This document shows positions 15,930-24,321 of a DNA stretch of 64,000 nucleotides, in pieces. The notes below the pieces were generated by a model. That model worked only from the letters and a program-made list of their open reading frames with translations. It was not told the origin of the DNA and ran no database searches. The position numbers and the translations under genes are program-made. The first letter of the stretch is position 1; every line of letters begins with the position of its first letter. The stretch comes from Vulcanimicrobiota bacterium (GTDB lineage Bacteria; Vulcanimicrobiota; Xenobia; Xenobiales; Xenobiaceae): NCBI GenBank assembly GCA_944322965.1, contig CALUQR010000005.1:58488-122487 (forward strand), written 5' to 3'.

Positions 15930-17213
15930 ATGTTAGATATTAAATTAATCCGTCGCGATCCGCAATTCGTCAAGGACGCCTTAGGGCGGCGCGGCGTCCA
16001 GCCCCAAGTTATCGACCAGATCTTGGAGTTAGATATTAAGCGCCGCGAGCTCATTACCATGGCTGACGAGCTGAAGAAAGAGCGCAATAAGGTTTCCGCA
16101 GAGCTGGGCCAGCGCAAGAAGGCGGGCGAGGATATCTCCGCCGAGTCGGCTCGGATGCGCGAAGTGGGAGCGAAGATCAGCGCCTTAGATGCGGAGAAGG
16201 CCTCTTTAGAGGAGGAACAGTTGCATCGGGTAGAGGTCTTGCCCAATCTGCCCCAAGCGGACGTTCCCGACGGTCCCGATGAGAGCGGCAACGTCGAGGT
16301 GCGGCGGGTAGGCAATTTCCACGAGTACGACTTTGAATTAAAGCCCCACTGGGATCTGGGCGAGTCTTTGGGGATCTTCGACTTTAAGCGCTCCATAAAG
16401 TTGTCGGGAGCTAGGTTCTGGCTGCTCTGCGGGGACGGGGCTCGTTTAGAGCGGGCGCTCTACACCTACATGTTAGATATGCATACCCAGCGCCACGGCT
16501 ACAAAGAGATGTTGCCCCCCGTCTTGGTGACTCCGGAGACGATGTACGCCACCGGCCAGCTGCCTAAATTTAAAGACGACCTCTTCCACTGCACCCCCAA
16601 CGACCTCTATCTGATCTCTACGGCCGAGGTGCCCTTAACTAATATCCACCGGGGCGAGATCTTAGAGGGCAAGGATCTGCCCCTCTACTATACCGCTTGC
16701 ACCGCCTGTTTCCGCTCTGAAGCCGGGGCCGCCGGCCGGGATACGCGCGGCATCGTGCGCGTCCACCAATTTAATAAGGTGGAGATGGTCAAGCTCTCTA
16801 ATCCCGATACCTCCAATGAAGAGTTAGAGAAGATGGTCTCTAATGCGGAGGCCGTCCTGCAAGGGCTGGGTATCCCTTACCGGGTAGTCTTACTCTGTGC
16901 GGGCGATATGGGTCTGGCCTCCTCTAAGACTTACGACTTAGAGTTCTGGTCCCCCGCCCAGAAGCGTTTTATTGAGATCTCCTCTTGCTCTAACTGCTGG
17001 GACTACCAGGCTCGCCGGGCCAATATGCGCTTTAAGCGGGAGCCTTCGGCCCCCACGGAGTACGTGCACACCTTAAATGGTTCCGGTTTAGCCGTAGGGC
17101 GCACGATGGTAGCTATCTTGGAAAACTTCCAGCAAGAGGATGGCTCCGTCATTATCCCCGAGGCTCTGCGCCCCTATATGGGCGGCCAAGAGCGCTTAAC
17201 TCCTAAGCCATAG
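15930..17213 (+). CDS. serS: Seryl-tRNA synthetase
   Basis: SerS charges tRNA-Ser with serine. The N-terminal half of the first 110 residues is the long coiled-coil tRNA-binding arm. The class II catalytic core carries motif 2 (CFRSEAGAAGRDTRG) and motif 3 (NGSGLAVGRTMVAILEN). The 427-residue length is standard. GGAGG lies 11 nt before the ATG. The gene is monocistronic and is followed by a long palindromic terminator. Confidence 0.97.
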   Translation: MLDIKLIRRDPQFVKDALGRRGVQPQVIDQILELDIKRRELITMADELKKERNKVSAELGQRKKAGEDISAESARMREVGAKISALDAEKASLEEEQLHRVEVLPNLPQADVPDGPDESGNVEVRRVGNFHEYDFELKPHWDLGESLGIFDFKRSIKLSGARFWLLCGDGARLERALYTYMLDMHTQRHGYKEMLPPVLVTPETMYATGQLPKFKDDLFHCTPNDLYLISTAEVPLTNIHRGEILEGKDLPLYYTACTACFRSEAGAAGRDTRGIVRVHQFNKVEMVKLSNPDTSNEELEKMVSNAEAVLQGLGIPYRVVLLCAGDMGLASSKTYDLEFWSPAQKRFIEISSCSNCWDYQARRANMRFKREPSAPTEYVHTLNGSGLAVGRTMVAILENFQQEDGSVIIPEALRPYMGGQERLTPKP

Positions 17214-17240
17214 GTAGAGCTTAAAGGGTCTAACAATGCT

Positions 17241-17284
17241 TTTTGAGCTCCCCCAGCCGCCTAGGCGGCTGGGGGAGCTCAAAA
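17241..17284. terminator. Perfect 44-nt palindrome, bidirectional terminator
   Basis: An exact self-complementary sequence centred on CTAG runs from TTTTGAGC to GCTCAAAA. With T tracts on both strands and convergent genes on either side (serS and the minus-strand gene at 17334), it is well placed to terminate both. Confidence 0.88.
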
Positions 17285-17333
17285 TTACTGGGGTCGGGAT
17301 CTAAAGGGACTAAGCCCTAGACTACGCGGCCCG

Positions 17334-17945
17334 CTAGTCGATACACATAAACTCTTCGATGGGACCCTTCCCTTGGCGCACTACGACCGGGGGAGTAGTA
17401 CTTAAGTCGATAATAGAGGACTGGGAGTGTTCTAAGGGTCCGCAGTCTATCAGAATATCGGCCGCTTTGTACTGGACCTTAATAATCTCCGGATCGTTTA
17501 ATTGATCGTCCGTCTCATAGTCGGCGGAAGTATTCATTAAGGGGCTGCCCAGAGCCTTAATAATCCCCAAGCAGACGGGATTATCGGGGACGCGGATACC
17601 TACCTTGCGCTGGGAATTCATCACTACGCGCGGCACTAAGCGGGTAGCGGGCAAGATGAAGGTATAAGGGCCTGGCAAGAGGCGCTTTAAGAGATCGAAG
17701 GCCGTATTATTGAGCTGAGCGTACTTAACTATCTGCTCTAAGTCGGAACATAAGAGAGAGAGGGGCTTGCGCTTATTGAGCTTTTTAATATTGTAGACGC
17801 GATTAATAGCTTGAGGATTGCGCGTGTCGCAGCCCATGCCGTAGAGGGTGTCGGTGGGATAGATGACTACTCCCCCAGAGCGCAGGCTCTCGGCAGCCTG
17901 CTCGATAGCGGTCTCGGGGTCCTGGTCGTAATGGTAGACGATCAT
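17334..17945 (-). CDS. YrdC/Sua5/YciO-family L-threonylcarbamoyladenylate synthase
   Basis: The family makes threonylcarbamoyl-AMP from threonine, bicarbonate and ATP for the t6A37 modification of tRNAs that read ANN codons. Visible motifs are VVIYPTDTLYGMGCD, the substrate-binding KLNKRKPLSLLC, a hydrophobic core GPYTFILPAT, and SPLMNTSAD. At 203 residues it is the short TsaC/YciO form without the Sua5 C-terminal domain. YciO-type proteins are not all proven synthases. A GAGGAGG site lies 8 nt before the start. Confidence 0.85.
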   Translation of the reverse strand: MIVYHYDQDPETAIEQAAESLRSGGVVIYPTDTLYGMGCDTRNPQAINRVYNIKKLNKRKPLSLLCSDLEQIVKYAQLNNTAFDLLKRLLPGPYTFILPATRLVPRVVMNSQRKVGIRVPDNPVCLGIIKALGSPLMNTSADYETDDQLNDPEIIKVQYKAADILIDCGPLEHSQSSIIDLSTTPPVVVRQGKGPIEEFMCID

Positions 17946-18081
17946 GCCGGAACCTCCTCACTTAAAAAGATGCCCCCCTCAGTAGAGGGCTCCATTTTTG
18001 GCGCAGAGAGGGAGGATCCTGCCTAGAGAGTCTATTTGTCCCACTTTGGCCGTATGTTTAAGCTATAGCAAAGATTAGCTC

Positions 18082-18111
18082 TTGTTCCTTTAAGGTTACT
18101 TTTGTTATGCT
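18082..18111 (+). promoter_or_regulatory. Possible promoter of the 18202 subtilase gene
   Basis: TTGTTC and TATGCT are 18 nt apart, about 90 nt upstream of the gene. This is a weak sequence match only. Confidence 0.3.
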
Positions 18112-18201
18112 GGGGACAACTTAAAAGCGCCAAGCGTGAGAGGGTCTCAGAGCCGGAGGGGTGGAGTGGAGCAGGGTTAGGCTCTCTAGGAGTAGATGAT
18201 T

Positions 18202-19491
18202 ATGGTCTCTATCGATAGCCTCGTACGCGTCGCCGCTCCCAGTGCTACCGCTCCTTTAGGGAGTTCTTCTGCGGTGAGCGGAGCGGCCGCTCAGCCCGCC
18301 CAAAGTTCGGGAGATTCTAGCTTAAAGGACCGCTTCGTCCACCAAGCCCCCCTAGAGGCCTCCTTCCCTAAGTCCTCCTCCTGGCAGCAGGGGGCGGCGG
18401 AAGTGGGGACGGGAGAGCGGGAAGGGGGCGGTGAGGAAGCTCCGTTCGATGTGGCCGACTTAGTGATGGGGATTAATGAGGTCCACCAAATGGGTTATAC
18501 GGGGCGCGGCCAGACGATCGCCGTCATCGATTCGGGTATCGCTCCCCATCCCGATTTAGCCGATAAGATTACGGGTTGGGTGGACTTAGTAGACGGCTCC
18601 TTAAAGCCCACCGATACGGATGGCCACGGCACCCACGTGGCCGGGATCGCCGCCGGTACGGGCAAGGCCTCCCAGGGGGTCTTTAAAGGGATCGCTCCGG
18701 AGGCTAATTTGGTGGGGGTGCGGGTGGGGGGTACCTCCGACGCCATTAAGGGCCTGCAGTGGGTCGTAGAGAATAAGGACCGCCTGGGGATTGGCGTAGT
18801 CAATCTCTCTTTAGGGATCGTGACCGCGGCCGTCTCTTATCAGGACGATCCTTTATGTCAGGCGGTGGAGAAGGCTATCCAAGCGGGACTTATCGTCTGT
18901 GCGGCGGCGGGTAACTTTGGAGAGTTGGGCAGTTATGTCACTAGTCCCGGCAATCACCCGGACGTTATTACGGTGGGGGCCTTAGACGACCGCGGGACGG
19001 TCGATCGCTCTGACGATCGGGTGGCCCCCTTCTCTAGTCGCGGCAACTCCTATATGCCGGGGGAGACTAAGCCCGACTTACTGGCTCCGGGGGTCAAAGT
19101 TATCGCTCCCCGGGCGGAGGGGGCCAAGCGGGCGGTAGGTTTAGCCCATAAGCTCTATTTTGACGGTCAGTATGTCAGTATGAACGGGACCTCCATGGCT
19201 ACTCCCATGGTCTCCGGTCTGGCGGCTTGCCTCAAGCAGGCTAATCCCACCTTAGATCATTACGCCATGCGCGAGATCTTAATGCGCAGTTGCGATCGTT
19301 ACTTAGACGACCCCGCCAACGCCCAGGGCAAGGGTTTAGTCAACGCGCCCAAGGCTTTAGAATTGGCTCTCTCTAAGGATATTGCCGAGAGCGTGCGCGA
19401 GTTGCAAGGGCAGTCGGCCCCTGTCAAGGAGTTCGACTTTGGCTACGAGCGCTTGCAGAACGTCTCCGACCAGGGCTTCAAGTTGGCCTAG
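18202..19491 (+). CDS. Subtilisin-like serine protease (S8), no Sec signal
   Basis: A subtilase with the catalytic Asp in AVIDSGIAPHPDL (about residue 110), His in DGHGTHVAGIAAG (about 142) and Ser in NGTSMATPMVSG (about 331), plus the oxyanion Asn in AAAGNFG. The N-terminal 75 residues are Ser/Ala/Pro-rich and low in complexity, with no signal peptide and no clear I9 propeptide. The second ATG, 18202, is chosen because AGGAG lies 9 nt upstream; the first (18196) would be only 3 nt away. It is the most divergent of three subtilases in the window. Whether it works in the cytoplasm or leaves by a non-Sec route is unknown. Confidence 0.9.
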   Translation: MVSIDSLVRVAAPSATAPLGSSSAVSGAAAQPAQSSGDSSLKDRFVHQAPLEASFPKSSSWQQGAAEVGTGEREGGGEEAPFDVADLVMGINEVHQMGYTGRGQTIAVIDSGIAPHPDLADKITGWVDLVDGSLKPTDTDGHGTHVAGIAAGTGKASQGVFKGIAPEANLVGVRVGGTSDAIKGLQWVVENKDRLGIGVVNLSLGIVTAAVSYQDDPLCQAVEKAIQAGLIVCAAAGNFGELGSYVTSPGNHPDVITVGALDDRGTVDRSDDRVAPFSSRGNSYMPGETKPDLLAPGVKVIAPRAEGAKRAVGLAHKLYFDGQYVSMNGTSMATPMVSGLAACLKQANPTLDHYAMREILMRSCDRYLDDPANAQGKGLVNAPKALELALSKDIAESVRELQGQSAPVKEFDFGYERLQNVSDQGFKLA

Positions 19492-19569
19492 GTTGCCAGG
19501 AGCTCCATTTTGGAGTAGAGTGGGGGAGTCTTTATCCCTAACAGAGAGTTAGAAGAGGTTCGAGCGAGG

Positions 19570-21054
19570 ATGGCCATCCGATTTTTTAATACTATGAGCC
19601 GCAGCCTAGAGGAGTTCCACCCTCTAGCGGAGGTGGAGCCCGGTAAGCCCTGTCCGGTGGGGCTCTATACTTGCGGCCCCACGGTCCACGATTTTGCCCA
19701 TATCGGCAATTTTAGGACTTATATCTTTGAAGACGTCTTGCGCCGTTACTTGGAGTTTAGAGGCTACCAAGTGACCCAAGTTATGAATATTACCGACGTC
19801 GACGATAAGACGATCCGCAAGGCCCTCAACTTGCAGATCCCCTTAGCGGAGATCACCGCCCCCTTTATTGAAGCCTTCTTTGCCGACTTAAAGAGCCTAA
19901 ACATTTTGCCCGCCCAGTACTATCCGCGGGCTACGGAGCACGTGGGGCGGATGGTAGAGATGATCCGCACCCTCTTAGCTAAGGGTTACGCCTACCGCTC
20001 GGAAGACGGTTCGATCTATTATGACATCTCTAAGTTTGCCGACTACGGCCATTTGGCCCATATTAAAGTCGACGACTTAAAGAGCGGGGCCCGCGTGGCT
20101 CAAGATGAGTACGATAAGGATACGGCCTCCGATTTCGCCCTCTGGAAGGCCTGGGATCCTTCCGATGGCGAGGTCTACTGGGATGAGTATCCCGACTTAG
20201 GTAAGGGTCGCCCCGGTTGGCATATCGAGTGCTCGGCCATGAGTACGGAGTATTTGGGTAATAGTTTCGATATCCATACGGGCGGGGTAGATAATATCTT
20301 CCCCCACCACCAAAATGAGATCGCCCAGACGGAGCCCTGCACGGGCGCAACCTTTGTCAAGTATTGGCTCCACTCTGAGCATCTCTTGGTCGACGGTAAG
20401 AAGATGAGTAAGTCTTTGGGTAACTTCTTAAAGTTGCGCGATCTTTTCGATCCAGCCCGCAATAGTTCCGGTAAGGCCTGGAGCGCTCTGGCGGTGCGTT
20501 ACCTCTTACTCTCTACCCACTACCGTACCCGCTTAGATTTCACCTTTAGCGGTCTCAAGGCGGCGGCCGAGACGCGCCAGAATTTAGTGGCCTTAGCCAG
20601 TCGCCTCTTAGAGCAGGAGAGCGATAAGCCCTTTGAGCCGGAGATCGACGATCTCTTAGCTAAGAGTAGGGCGCGCTTTGTAGGGGCTATGGACGCCGAC
20701 CTCAATACGCCTGAGGCCTTGGCGGCGGTCTTCGCCTTGCGGCGGGACGTCAATAAGATTATCGACGCCCAAGGGGATATTGGCCAAGAGGCGGCCGGGC
20801 GCATCTTGCACTACTTAGAAGATTTAGACCGCGTCTTAGGCTTAGATATTGTCCAGGGCGCCCGCTTAGCCAAAGAGGGCGGCGAGGTCTTGACGGCTGA
20901 GGAATACGCTTTAATCGAAGCTCGTCAGCAGGCGCGCAAGGAACGCAATTTCCAGCGGGCCGACTGTTTGCGGGACCAGCTCTTAGAGCGCGGCATTATC
21001 TTGGGTGACACCCCGAAAGGTTTGAGATGGACGATCGATCCCAGCAAGAGGTAA
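19570..21054 (+). CDS. cysS: Cysteinyl-tRNA synthetase
   Basis: A class I synthetase that charges tRNA-Cys. It has the HIGH-type signature HIGN (residues in FAHIGNFRTY), the first zinc-ligand cysteine in YTCGPTVHD, the ECSAMS segment and the KMSKS motif (KKMSKSLGNF). Length is 494 residues, and the C-terminal DALR-type domain is present. It overlaps rlmB by 28 nt. A cysS-rlmB-sigma factor order is also found in Firmicutes. Confidence 0.97.
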   Translation: MAIRFFNTMSRSLEEFHPLAEVEPGKPCPVGLYTCGPTVHDFAHIGNFRTYIFEDVLRRYLEFRGYQVTQVMNITDVDDKTIRKALNLQIPLAEITAPFIEAFFADLKSLNILPAQYYPRATEHVGRMVEMIRTLLAKGYAYRSEDGSIYYDISKFADYGHLAHIKVDDLKSGARVAQDEYDKDTASDFALWKAWDPSDGEVYWDEYPDLGKGRPGWHIECSAMSTEYLGNSFDIHTGGVDNIFPHHQNEIAQTEPCTGATFVKYWLHSEHLLVDGKKMSKSLGNFLKLRDLFDPARNSSGKAWSALAVRYLLLSTHYRTRLDFTFSGLKAAAETRQNLVALASRLLEQESDKPFEPEIDDLLAKSRARFVGAMDADLNTPEALAAVFALRRDVNKIIDAQGDIGQEAAGRILHYLEDLDRVLGLDIVQGARLAKEGGEVLTAEEYALIEARQQARKERNFQRADCLRDQLLERGIILGDTPKGLRWTIDPSKR

Positions 21055-21788
21055 TTTATGGTCGACGCCCAGTGGTGGAGGCGCTGCGCAGCGGCGTCCC
21101 TTTACAGCGCCTCTACGTGCTCAAGCAGGCCATAGGGGTCCCCAAAGAGGTCTTTAGTCTGGCTAGAGCCCAAGGGGTGGCCTGCGTCCACTGCGACCGG
21201 GCCCGCTTAGACGCCATGACTAGGCGCGGCAACCACCAAGGGGTGGCGGCTTTAAAGGCAGTGCGCAACTTTGACGACTTGGAGACGGTCTTAGCTAAGG
21301 CTCAGGCGGCGCCCTATCCCTTCCTTTTGATCTTAGACGAGGTGCAAGACCCCGGCAACTTCGGGGCCCTCTTGCGCACCGCCGAGGCCAGTGGGGTCCA
21401 GGGGGTAATCGTCACTAGCTCTAATTCCTGCGGCTTTACGGCGGCGGTCACTAGGGCCAGCGCGGGGGCCGACCAGCACCTCTTAGCGGCTCGGGTTCCT
21501 AAGTTGGGCGGCCTCTTGCGCCGCTTGCGCGAGGAAGGTTATACCATCGTGGGGGCCGACTCCAATACCGAGGCCGACTATACCCAAGTAGATTATAAGG
21601 GTCCGGTGGCCTTAGTTATGGGCGCCGAGGGTAAGGGCTTGCGCCCCAGCGTGCGGGAATTATGTACTCAGTTAGTCAAAATTCCCATGTTGGGGAAGAT
21701 CGAGTCCCTCAACGTCTCCGTGGCGGGCGGGGTCTTGATGTACGAAGTGGTGCGCCAACGCCACATAAAAGCTAACCCCCGCTTTTAG
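21027..21788 (+). CDS. rlmB: 23S rRNA 2'-O-ribose methyltransferase (TrmH/RlmB family)
   Basis: A SpoU/TrmH-type SAM-dependent methyltransferase with a knotted fold. The N-terminal substrate-binding domain is YGRRPVVEALRSG. Motif 1 is DPGNFGALLRTAEASG, motif 2 ALVMGAEGKGL and motif 3 IPMLGKIESLNVSVAGG. RlmB methylates G2251 of 23S rRNA in E. coli; the precise target here is inferred. The start at 21027 lies inside the cysS reading frame, with GAAAGG a few bases upstream, so translation is probably coupled. Confidence 0.9.
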   Translation: MDDRSQQEVIYGRRPVVEALRSGVPLQRLYVLKQAIGVPKEVFSLARAQGVACVHCDRARLDAMTRRGNHQGVAALKAVRNFDDLETVLAKAQAAPYPFLLILDEVQDPGNFGALLRTAEASGVQGVIVTSSNSCGFTAAVTRASAGADQHLLAARVPKLGGLLRRLREEGYTIVGADSNTEADYTQVDYKGPVALVMGAEGKGLRPSVRELCTQLVKIPMLGKIESLNVSVAGGVLMYEVVRQRHIKANPRF

Positions 21789-21791
21789 TAA

Positions 21792-21820
21792 TTGCCAAAA
21801 GAGGATATTTGTGCTATCCT
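21792..21820 (+). promoter_or_regulatory. Promoter of the structured RNA between rlmB and the sigma factor gene
   Basis: TTGCCA (21792-21797) and TATCCT (21815-21820) are separated by 17 nt, placing a start site near 21827. Confidence 0.55.
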
Positions 21821-21826
21821 TCAATG

Positions 21827-21983
21827 GTGAACTGAAAAAGAGGAATTCACCCAGTCTAGTAACAGGAGTAACTCCTTGGCGGAGAGTTCCCTTCCGTGGT
21901 TCGAGTTTCCTCCTCTGGAGAGACTAGATTTATCGTAGATTCCTCTCTCCCGGACCGCCAGGTGGCGCGGCCCCTTTTTTGTG
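21827..21983 (+). ncRNA. Candidate structured RNA, possibly 6S-like, or a leader of the sigma factor gene
   Basis: About 155 nt lie between a promoter and a T-tract terminator, with no credible reading frame. AGAGGAAT (21839-21846) pairs with ATTCCTCT (21939-21946). Then comes an open bubble of 8 and 10 nt. TCTAGT (21855-21860) then pairs with ACTAGA (21923-21928), enclosing further small hairpins. A long rod broken by a central bubble is the plan of 6S RNA, which mimics an open promoter. An alternative 5' hairpin (GGTGAA with TTCACC) would compete with the closing stem. I do not recognise a known riboswitch or T-box. It could also act as an attenuator for the sigma factor gene. Confidence 0.45.
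21952..21980 (+). terminator. Terminator of the structured RNA
   Basis: A GC-rich imperfect hairpin around an AGGT loop (21960-21963) is followed by six T residues (21975-21980), 58 nt before the sigma factor gene. Confidence 0.7.
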
Positions 21984-22038
21984 GGCCTGTTGGCAGCGGA
22001 TCGGGAGGGCACACATTGGAAAACACGAGGTTGTTTGA

Positions 22039-22704
22039 ATGCCAAATACCAACTTGATGTCAGTGCCGAGTACGGGGAGTAATTACAGCGCCAGTCTGGA
22101 CGAACGCCAGGACGAAGAGGTAGTCAAACTAGCCAAAGACGGCGATGAGTTTGCCACTGAGTATCTGATCTCTAAGTACAAGAATTTTGTACGGGTGAAG
22201 GCCAAATCCTACTTTTTGGTAGGGGCGGACCGCGAGGACATCATCCAAGAGGGCATGATTGGGCTGTATAAATCGATCCGTGACTTCCGCGCCGACAAGC
22301 TCTCCTCGTTCAGGGCTTTCGCTGAGTTGTGTATTACTAGACAGATCATCACTGCGATTAAGACCGCCACTCGTCAGAAGCATATTCCGCTCAACTCTTA
22401 CGTCTCGCTGAATAAGCCCATCTACGACGAAGATTCCGACCGTACGATGTTGGATGTGCTCTCTTCTAATAAGGTTACCGATCCCGAAGAGGTCTTTATC
22501 AGTACGGAGCTCTCCAGCGATTTGCGCGAAAAGATCAAGCAGAATCTCAGTGATCTCGAGTCTCAAGTCCTGCAGTCCTATCTGGAGGGCAAGTCCTATC
22601 AGGAGATGGCTAAAGAGCTCAATCGCCACGTAAAGTCTATTGACAACGCTTTACAGCGCGTGAAGCGCAAAATTGAGCGCACTTTGGGCAGTCACGACGG
22701 TTAG
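22039..22704 (+). CDS. SigH-like sigma-70 family RNA polymerase sigma factor
   Basis: This 221-residue sigma factor has region 2 (LISKYKNFVRVKAKSYF, then DREDIIQEGMIGLYKSIRDF) and region 4 (LSDLESQVLQSYLEGKSYQEMAKEL, ending in a helix-turn-helix). These closely match the sigma-H/SigH type, which in Firmicutes controls the start of sporulation and competence and lies near rlmB. The start has GAGG 8 nt upstream. Its function here is unknown; no sporulation genes are in the window. It follows the terminated RNA at 21827, which may control it. Confidence 0.88.
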   Translation: MPNTNLMSVPSTGSNYSASLDERQDEEVVKLAKDGDEFATEYLISKYKNFVRVKAKSYFLVGADREDIIQEGMIGLYKSIRDFRADKLSSFRAFAELCITRQIITAIKTATRQKHIPLNSYVSLNKPIYDEDSDRTMLDVLSSNKVTDPEEVFISTELSSDLREKIKQNLSDLESQVLQSYLEGKSYQEMAKELNRHVKSIDNALQRVKRKIERTLGSHDG

Positions 22705-22736
22705 GCAGAGCCAAACAATTGTAGATACCATGGGGT

Positions 22737-22765
22737 TGCCCCCGGCCGGTTCCCGGCCGGGGGCA
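22737..22765 (+). terminator. Perfect 13-bp hairpin after the sigma factor gene
   Basis: The arms 22737-22749 and 22753-22765 pair exactly around a TTC loop. The following T tract is weak. Confidence 0.65.
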
Positions 22766-22774
22766 GTTCTTACC

Positions 22775-22804
22775 TTGACAAAGGGGCGGGCCTTGCTTTA
22801 ACAT
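22775..22804 (+). promoter_or_regulatory. Promoter of tRNA-Thr
   Basis: Consensus TTGACA (22775-22780) and TAACAT (22799-22804), spaced 18 nt, lie 24 nt before the mature tRNA. Confidence 0.75.
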
Positions 22805-22828
22805 GATGGAGCGTTAGCGAATAGATGC

Positions 22829-22904
22829 GCCTCAATAGCTCAGTTGGTAGAGCACCCGCCTTGTAAGCGGAAGGTCACCGGTTCAAGTCCGGTTCGAGGC
22901 TCCA
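22829..22904 (+). tRNA. tRNA-Thr (anticodon TGT)
   Basis: A 76-nt cloverleaf with CCA encoded. The D-arm region is GCTCAGTTGGTAGAGC, the anticodon loop CTTGTAA carries TGT, and the T arm is ACCGG-TTCAAGT-CCGGT. The acceptor stem GCCTCAA/TCGAGGC has one A-C mismatch at 6:67. It reads ACA and, with modification, other Thr codons. A T-tract terminator follows. Confidence 0.93.
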
Positions 22905-23575
22905 TCCTCTAGATAGTCTCCCCTCTCGCCTTGGCTGAGAGGGGAGGCTTTTTTATTGGGGTAGCTGAGTCCCAAAAAGGCGCAATTATAGAAGAGACCT
23001 AAGCCTAATCCAGCTAAGAGGTCGCTCGGGAAGTGGACCCCATTATAAAGGCGGCTCCAGCCCACCCCGCCGATAAGGAAGACGATAATTAAGGAGAGGG
23101 CTATTTTTAGTCTTTTAGACCACTGCGCCCGGTAGAGGAGTATCAGTAGGGCTAGCCCCCAAGCGCTAGCTACCGTAGCGTGGCCGGAGGGGAAAGAGTA
23201 GTAGGGCTCAGCCACTAAGGGGGCGATCCCCCAGGCCGGAGGGCGGGGGCGCATGAGGTAGGCTTTGAGTAGGCTAGAAGTTAAAGCGGCTAGAGCTAGA
23301 GGGAGGCTCATTTGCCAAGCCGCCTGGAAATGGCGCTCGCGGAGGGCTAGTAAGACCCCTAAGAGGGATAAGAGAGTAATCGTACTACTTTGGGCTAGAG
23401 AACTTAAAAAAGAGGCTAGATAGGTTAAGGGCGGGGTCCTTTGAGCTACGATGACCCTTAAGACTTCCAGATCCCATTGGGGCGCGTAGAGGTAGATCTC
23501 TAAAGCTAAGGCTAAGCAGAGTAAGCCTAAACTGGCGCCTAAAGCGCACCGCTGGCGGAGGGAGAGGCTAGACAT
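22883..23575 (-). CDS. PAP2-superfamily membrane phosphatase
   Basis: A 230-residue integral membrane protein with the three PAP2 phosphatase motifs: KAYLMRPRPP, YSFPSGHA and SRLYNGVHFPSDLLAG. Relatives dephosphorylate undecaprenyl pyrophosphate or phosphatidic acid derivatives; which substrate applies here is unknown. About 25 C-terminal residues read through the tRNA-Thr terminator, and the stop lies inside the tRNA gene on the other strand, so the tail is probably not functional. The start is odd: the ATG directly follows the T tract of the upstream gene's terminator and has no Shine-Dalgarno sequence. Confidence 0.85.
   Translation of the reverse strand: MSSLSLRQRCALGASLGLLCLALALEIYLYAPQWDLEVLRVIVAQRTPPLTYLASFLSSLAQSSTITLLSLLGVLLALRERHFQAAWQMSLPLALAALTSSLLKAYLMRPRPPAWGIAPLVAEPYYSFPSGHATVASAWGLALLILLYRAQWSKRLKIALSLIIVFLIGGVGWSRLYNGVHFPSDLLAGLGLGLFYNCAFLGLSYPNKKASPLSQGERGDYLEDGASNRT
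22918..22954 (+). terminator. Terminator of tRNA-Thr
   Basis: CTCCCCTCTC (22918-22927) pairs exactly with GAGAGGGGAG (22937-22946), followed by GC and six T residues. It lies inside the 3' end of the opposite-strand PAP2 reading frame. Confidence 0.88.
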
Positions 23576-23580
23576 AAATT

Positions 23581-23610
23581 AAAAAAGGGGAGCCCTCTTT
23601 TAGGCTCCCC
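23581..23610 (-). terminator. Terminator of the 23634-24293 gene
   Basis: On the minus strand, GGGGAGCC pairs with GGCTCCCC around an 8-nt loop, followed by six T residues. It lies just before the PAP2 start. Confidence 0.8.
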
Positions 23611-23633
23611 GGCCTTCTCTTTAAGGGTAAAGT

Positions 23634-24293
23634 TTAGGAGCGGGCCATCGTAGTGCGGGTAGCCTTCTTGACGTAGAGGCGGCCGTCAGCATTGAAGGCC
23701 CAGACATCCTCTTTCGTATGCTCTACTAAGCCCCAACCGGAGAGTCGACCGGCTACGGCCGCAAAAGCGCTGGGGATCATGCAGAGGATAGCCATATAGG
23801 CGTAGACCATCTTCAATTCTCCGGGATCGCCGCTCAAAAGGTCAAAGAGGGGGGCAAACTGGCCCTTAAAGATTAAGAGGGCTATAAGACCGCCTACCCC
23901 GCCGCAGAAGCCGCCAATTCCAAAAGCGTAGAGCAGCGAGCCTTCAGCTACGGAGGTAAAGATCAAGAAGAGCAAGACTACCCCCGCTAAGGCGAACATC
24001 CCTTGGCTGAAGAGGTTATCTAACTCTAAGAGCCGGTGGCCGATAACTAAGTAGCAGGCTAAGACTAAGAGCAGGGCCACGGTCCCCATACTGGAGGGGC
24101 TCTCTCGGCGCGGCAGTCCCTCTTTTAAGAGGTAGGTGGAGAGGAAGCCCACCAGGACGGAGAGGCAGGAGGCGAGGATCGCGGTCGGGACGCTCACTAA
24201 ATCGACGCAGCGCCCCATAGCCGTCCCCACTAAGGCTCCTACCGCCAGCCCAAAGAAGAGGCGCAAACCGGCAGAGGTATCTTCCTGTTTCAT
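23634..24293 (-). CDS. Polytopic membrane protein of unknown function
   Basis: This 219-residue protein has about six hydrophobic helices (for example LRLFFGLAVGALVGTAMGR, then IPTAILASCLSVLVGFLSTY-like and GIGGFCGGVGGLIALLIF segments) and a short basic cytosolic tail. No family is recognised. It has its own GAGGAA site and a terminator, so it is a single-gene unit. Confidence 0.65.
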   Translation of the reverse strand: MKQEDTSAGLRLFFGLAVGALVGTAMGRCVDLVSVPTAILASCLSVLVGFLSTYLLKEGLPRRESPSSMGTVALLLVLACYLVIGHRLLELDNLFSQGMFALAGVVLLFLIFTSVAEGSLLYAFGIGGFCGGVGGLIALLIFKGQFAPLFDLLSGDPGELKMVYAYMAILCMIPSAFAAVAGRLSGWGLVEHTKEDVWAFNADGRLYVKKATRTTMARS

Positions 24294-24321
24294 ATCCGTT
24301 CCTCAATATCTTTCTAATCTA

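Noticed and set aside
21827..21983. T-box, SRP RNA or tmRNA identity for the RNA before the sigma factor gene
   Set aside because: I looked for the T-box core, the SRP tetraloop signature and a tRNA-like end and found none.
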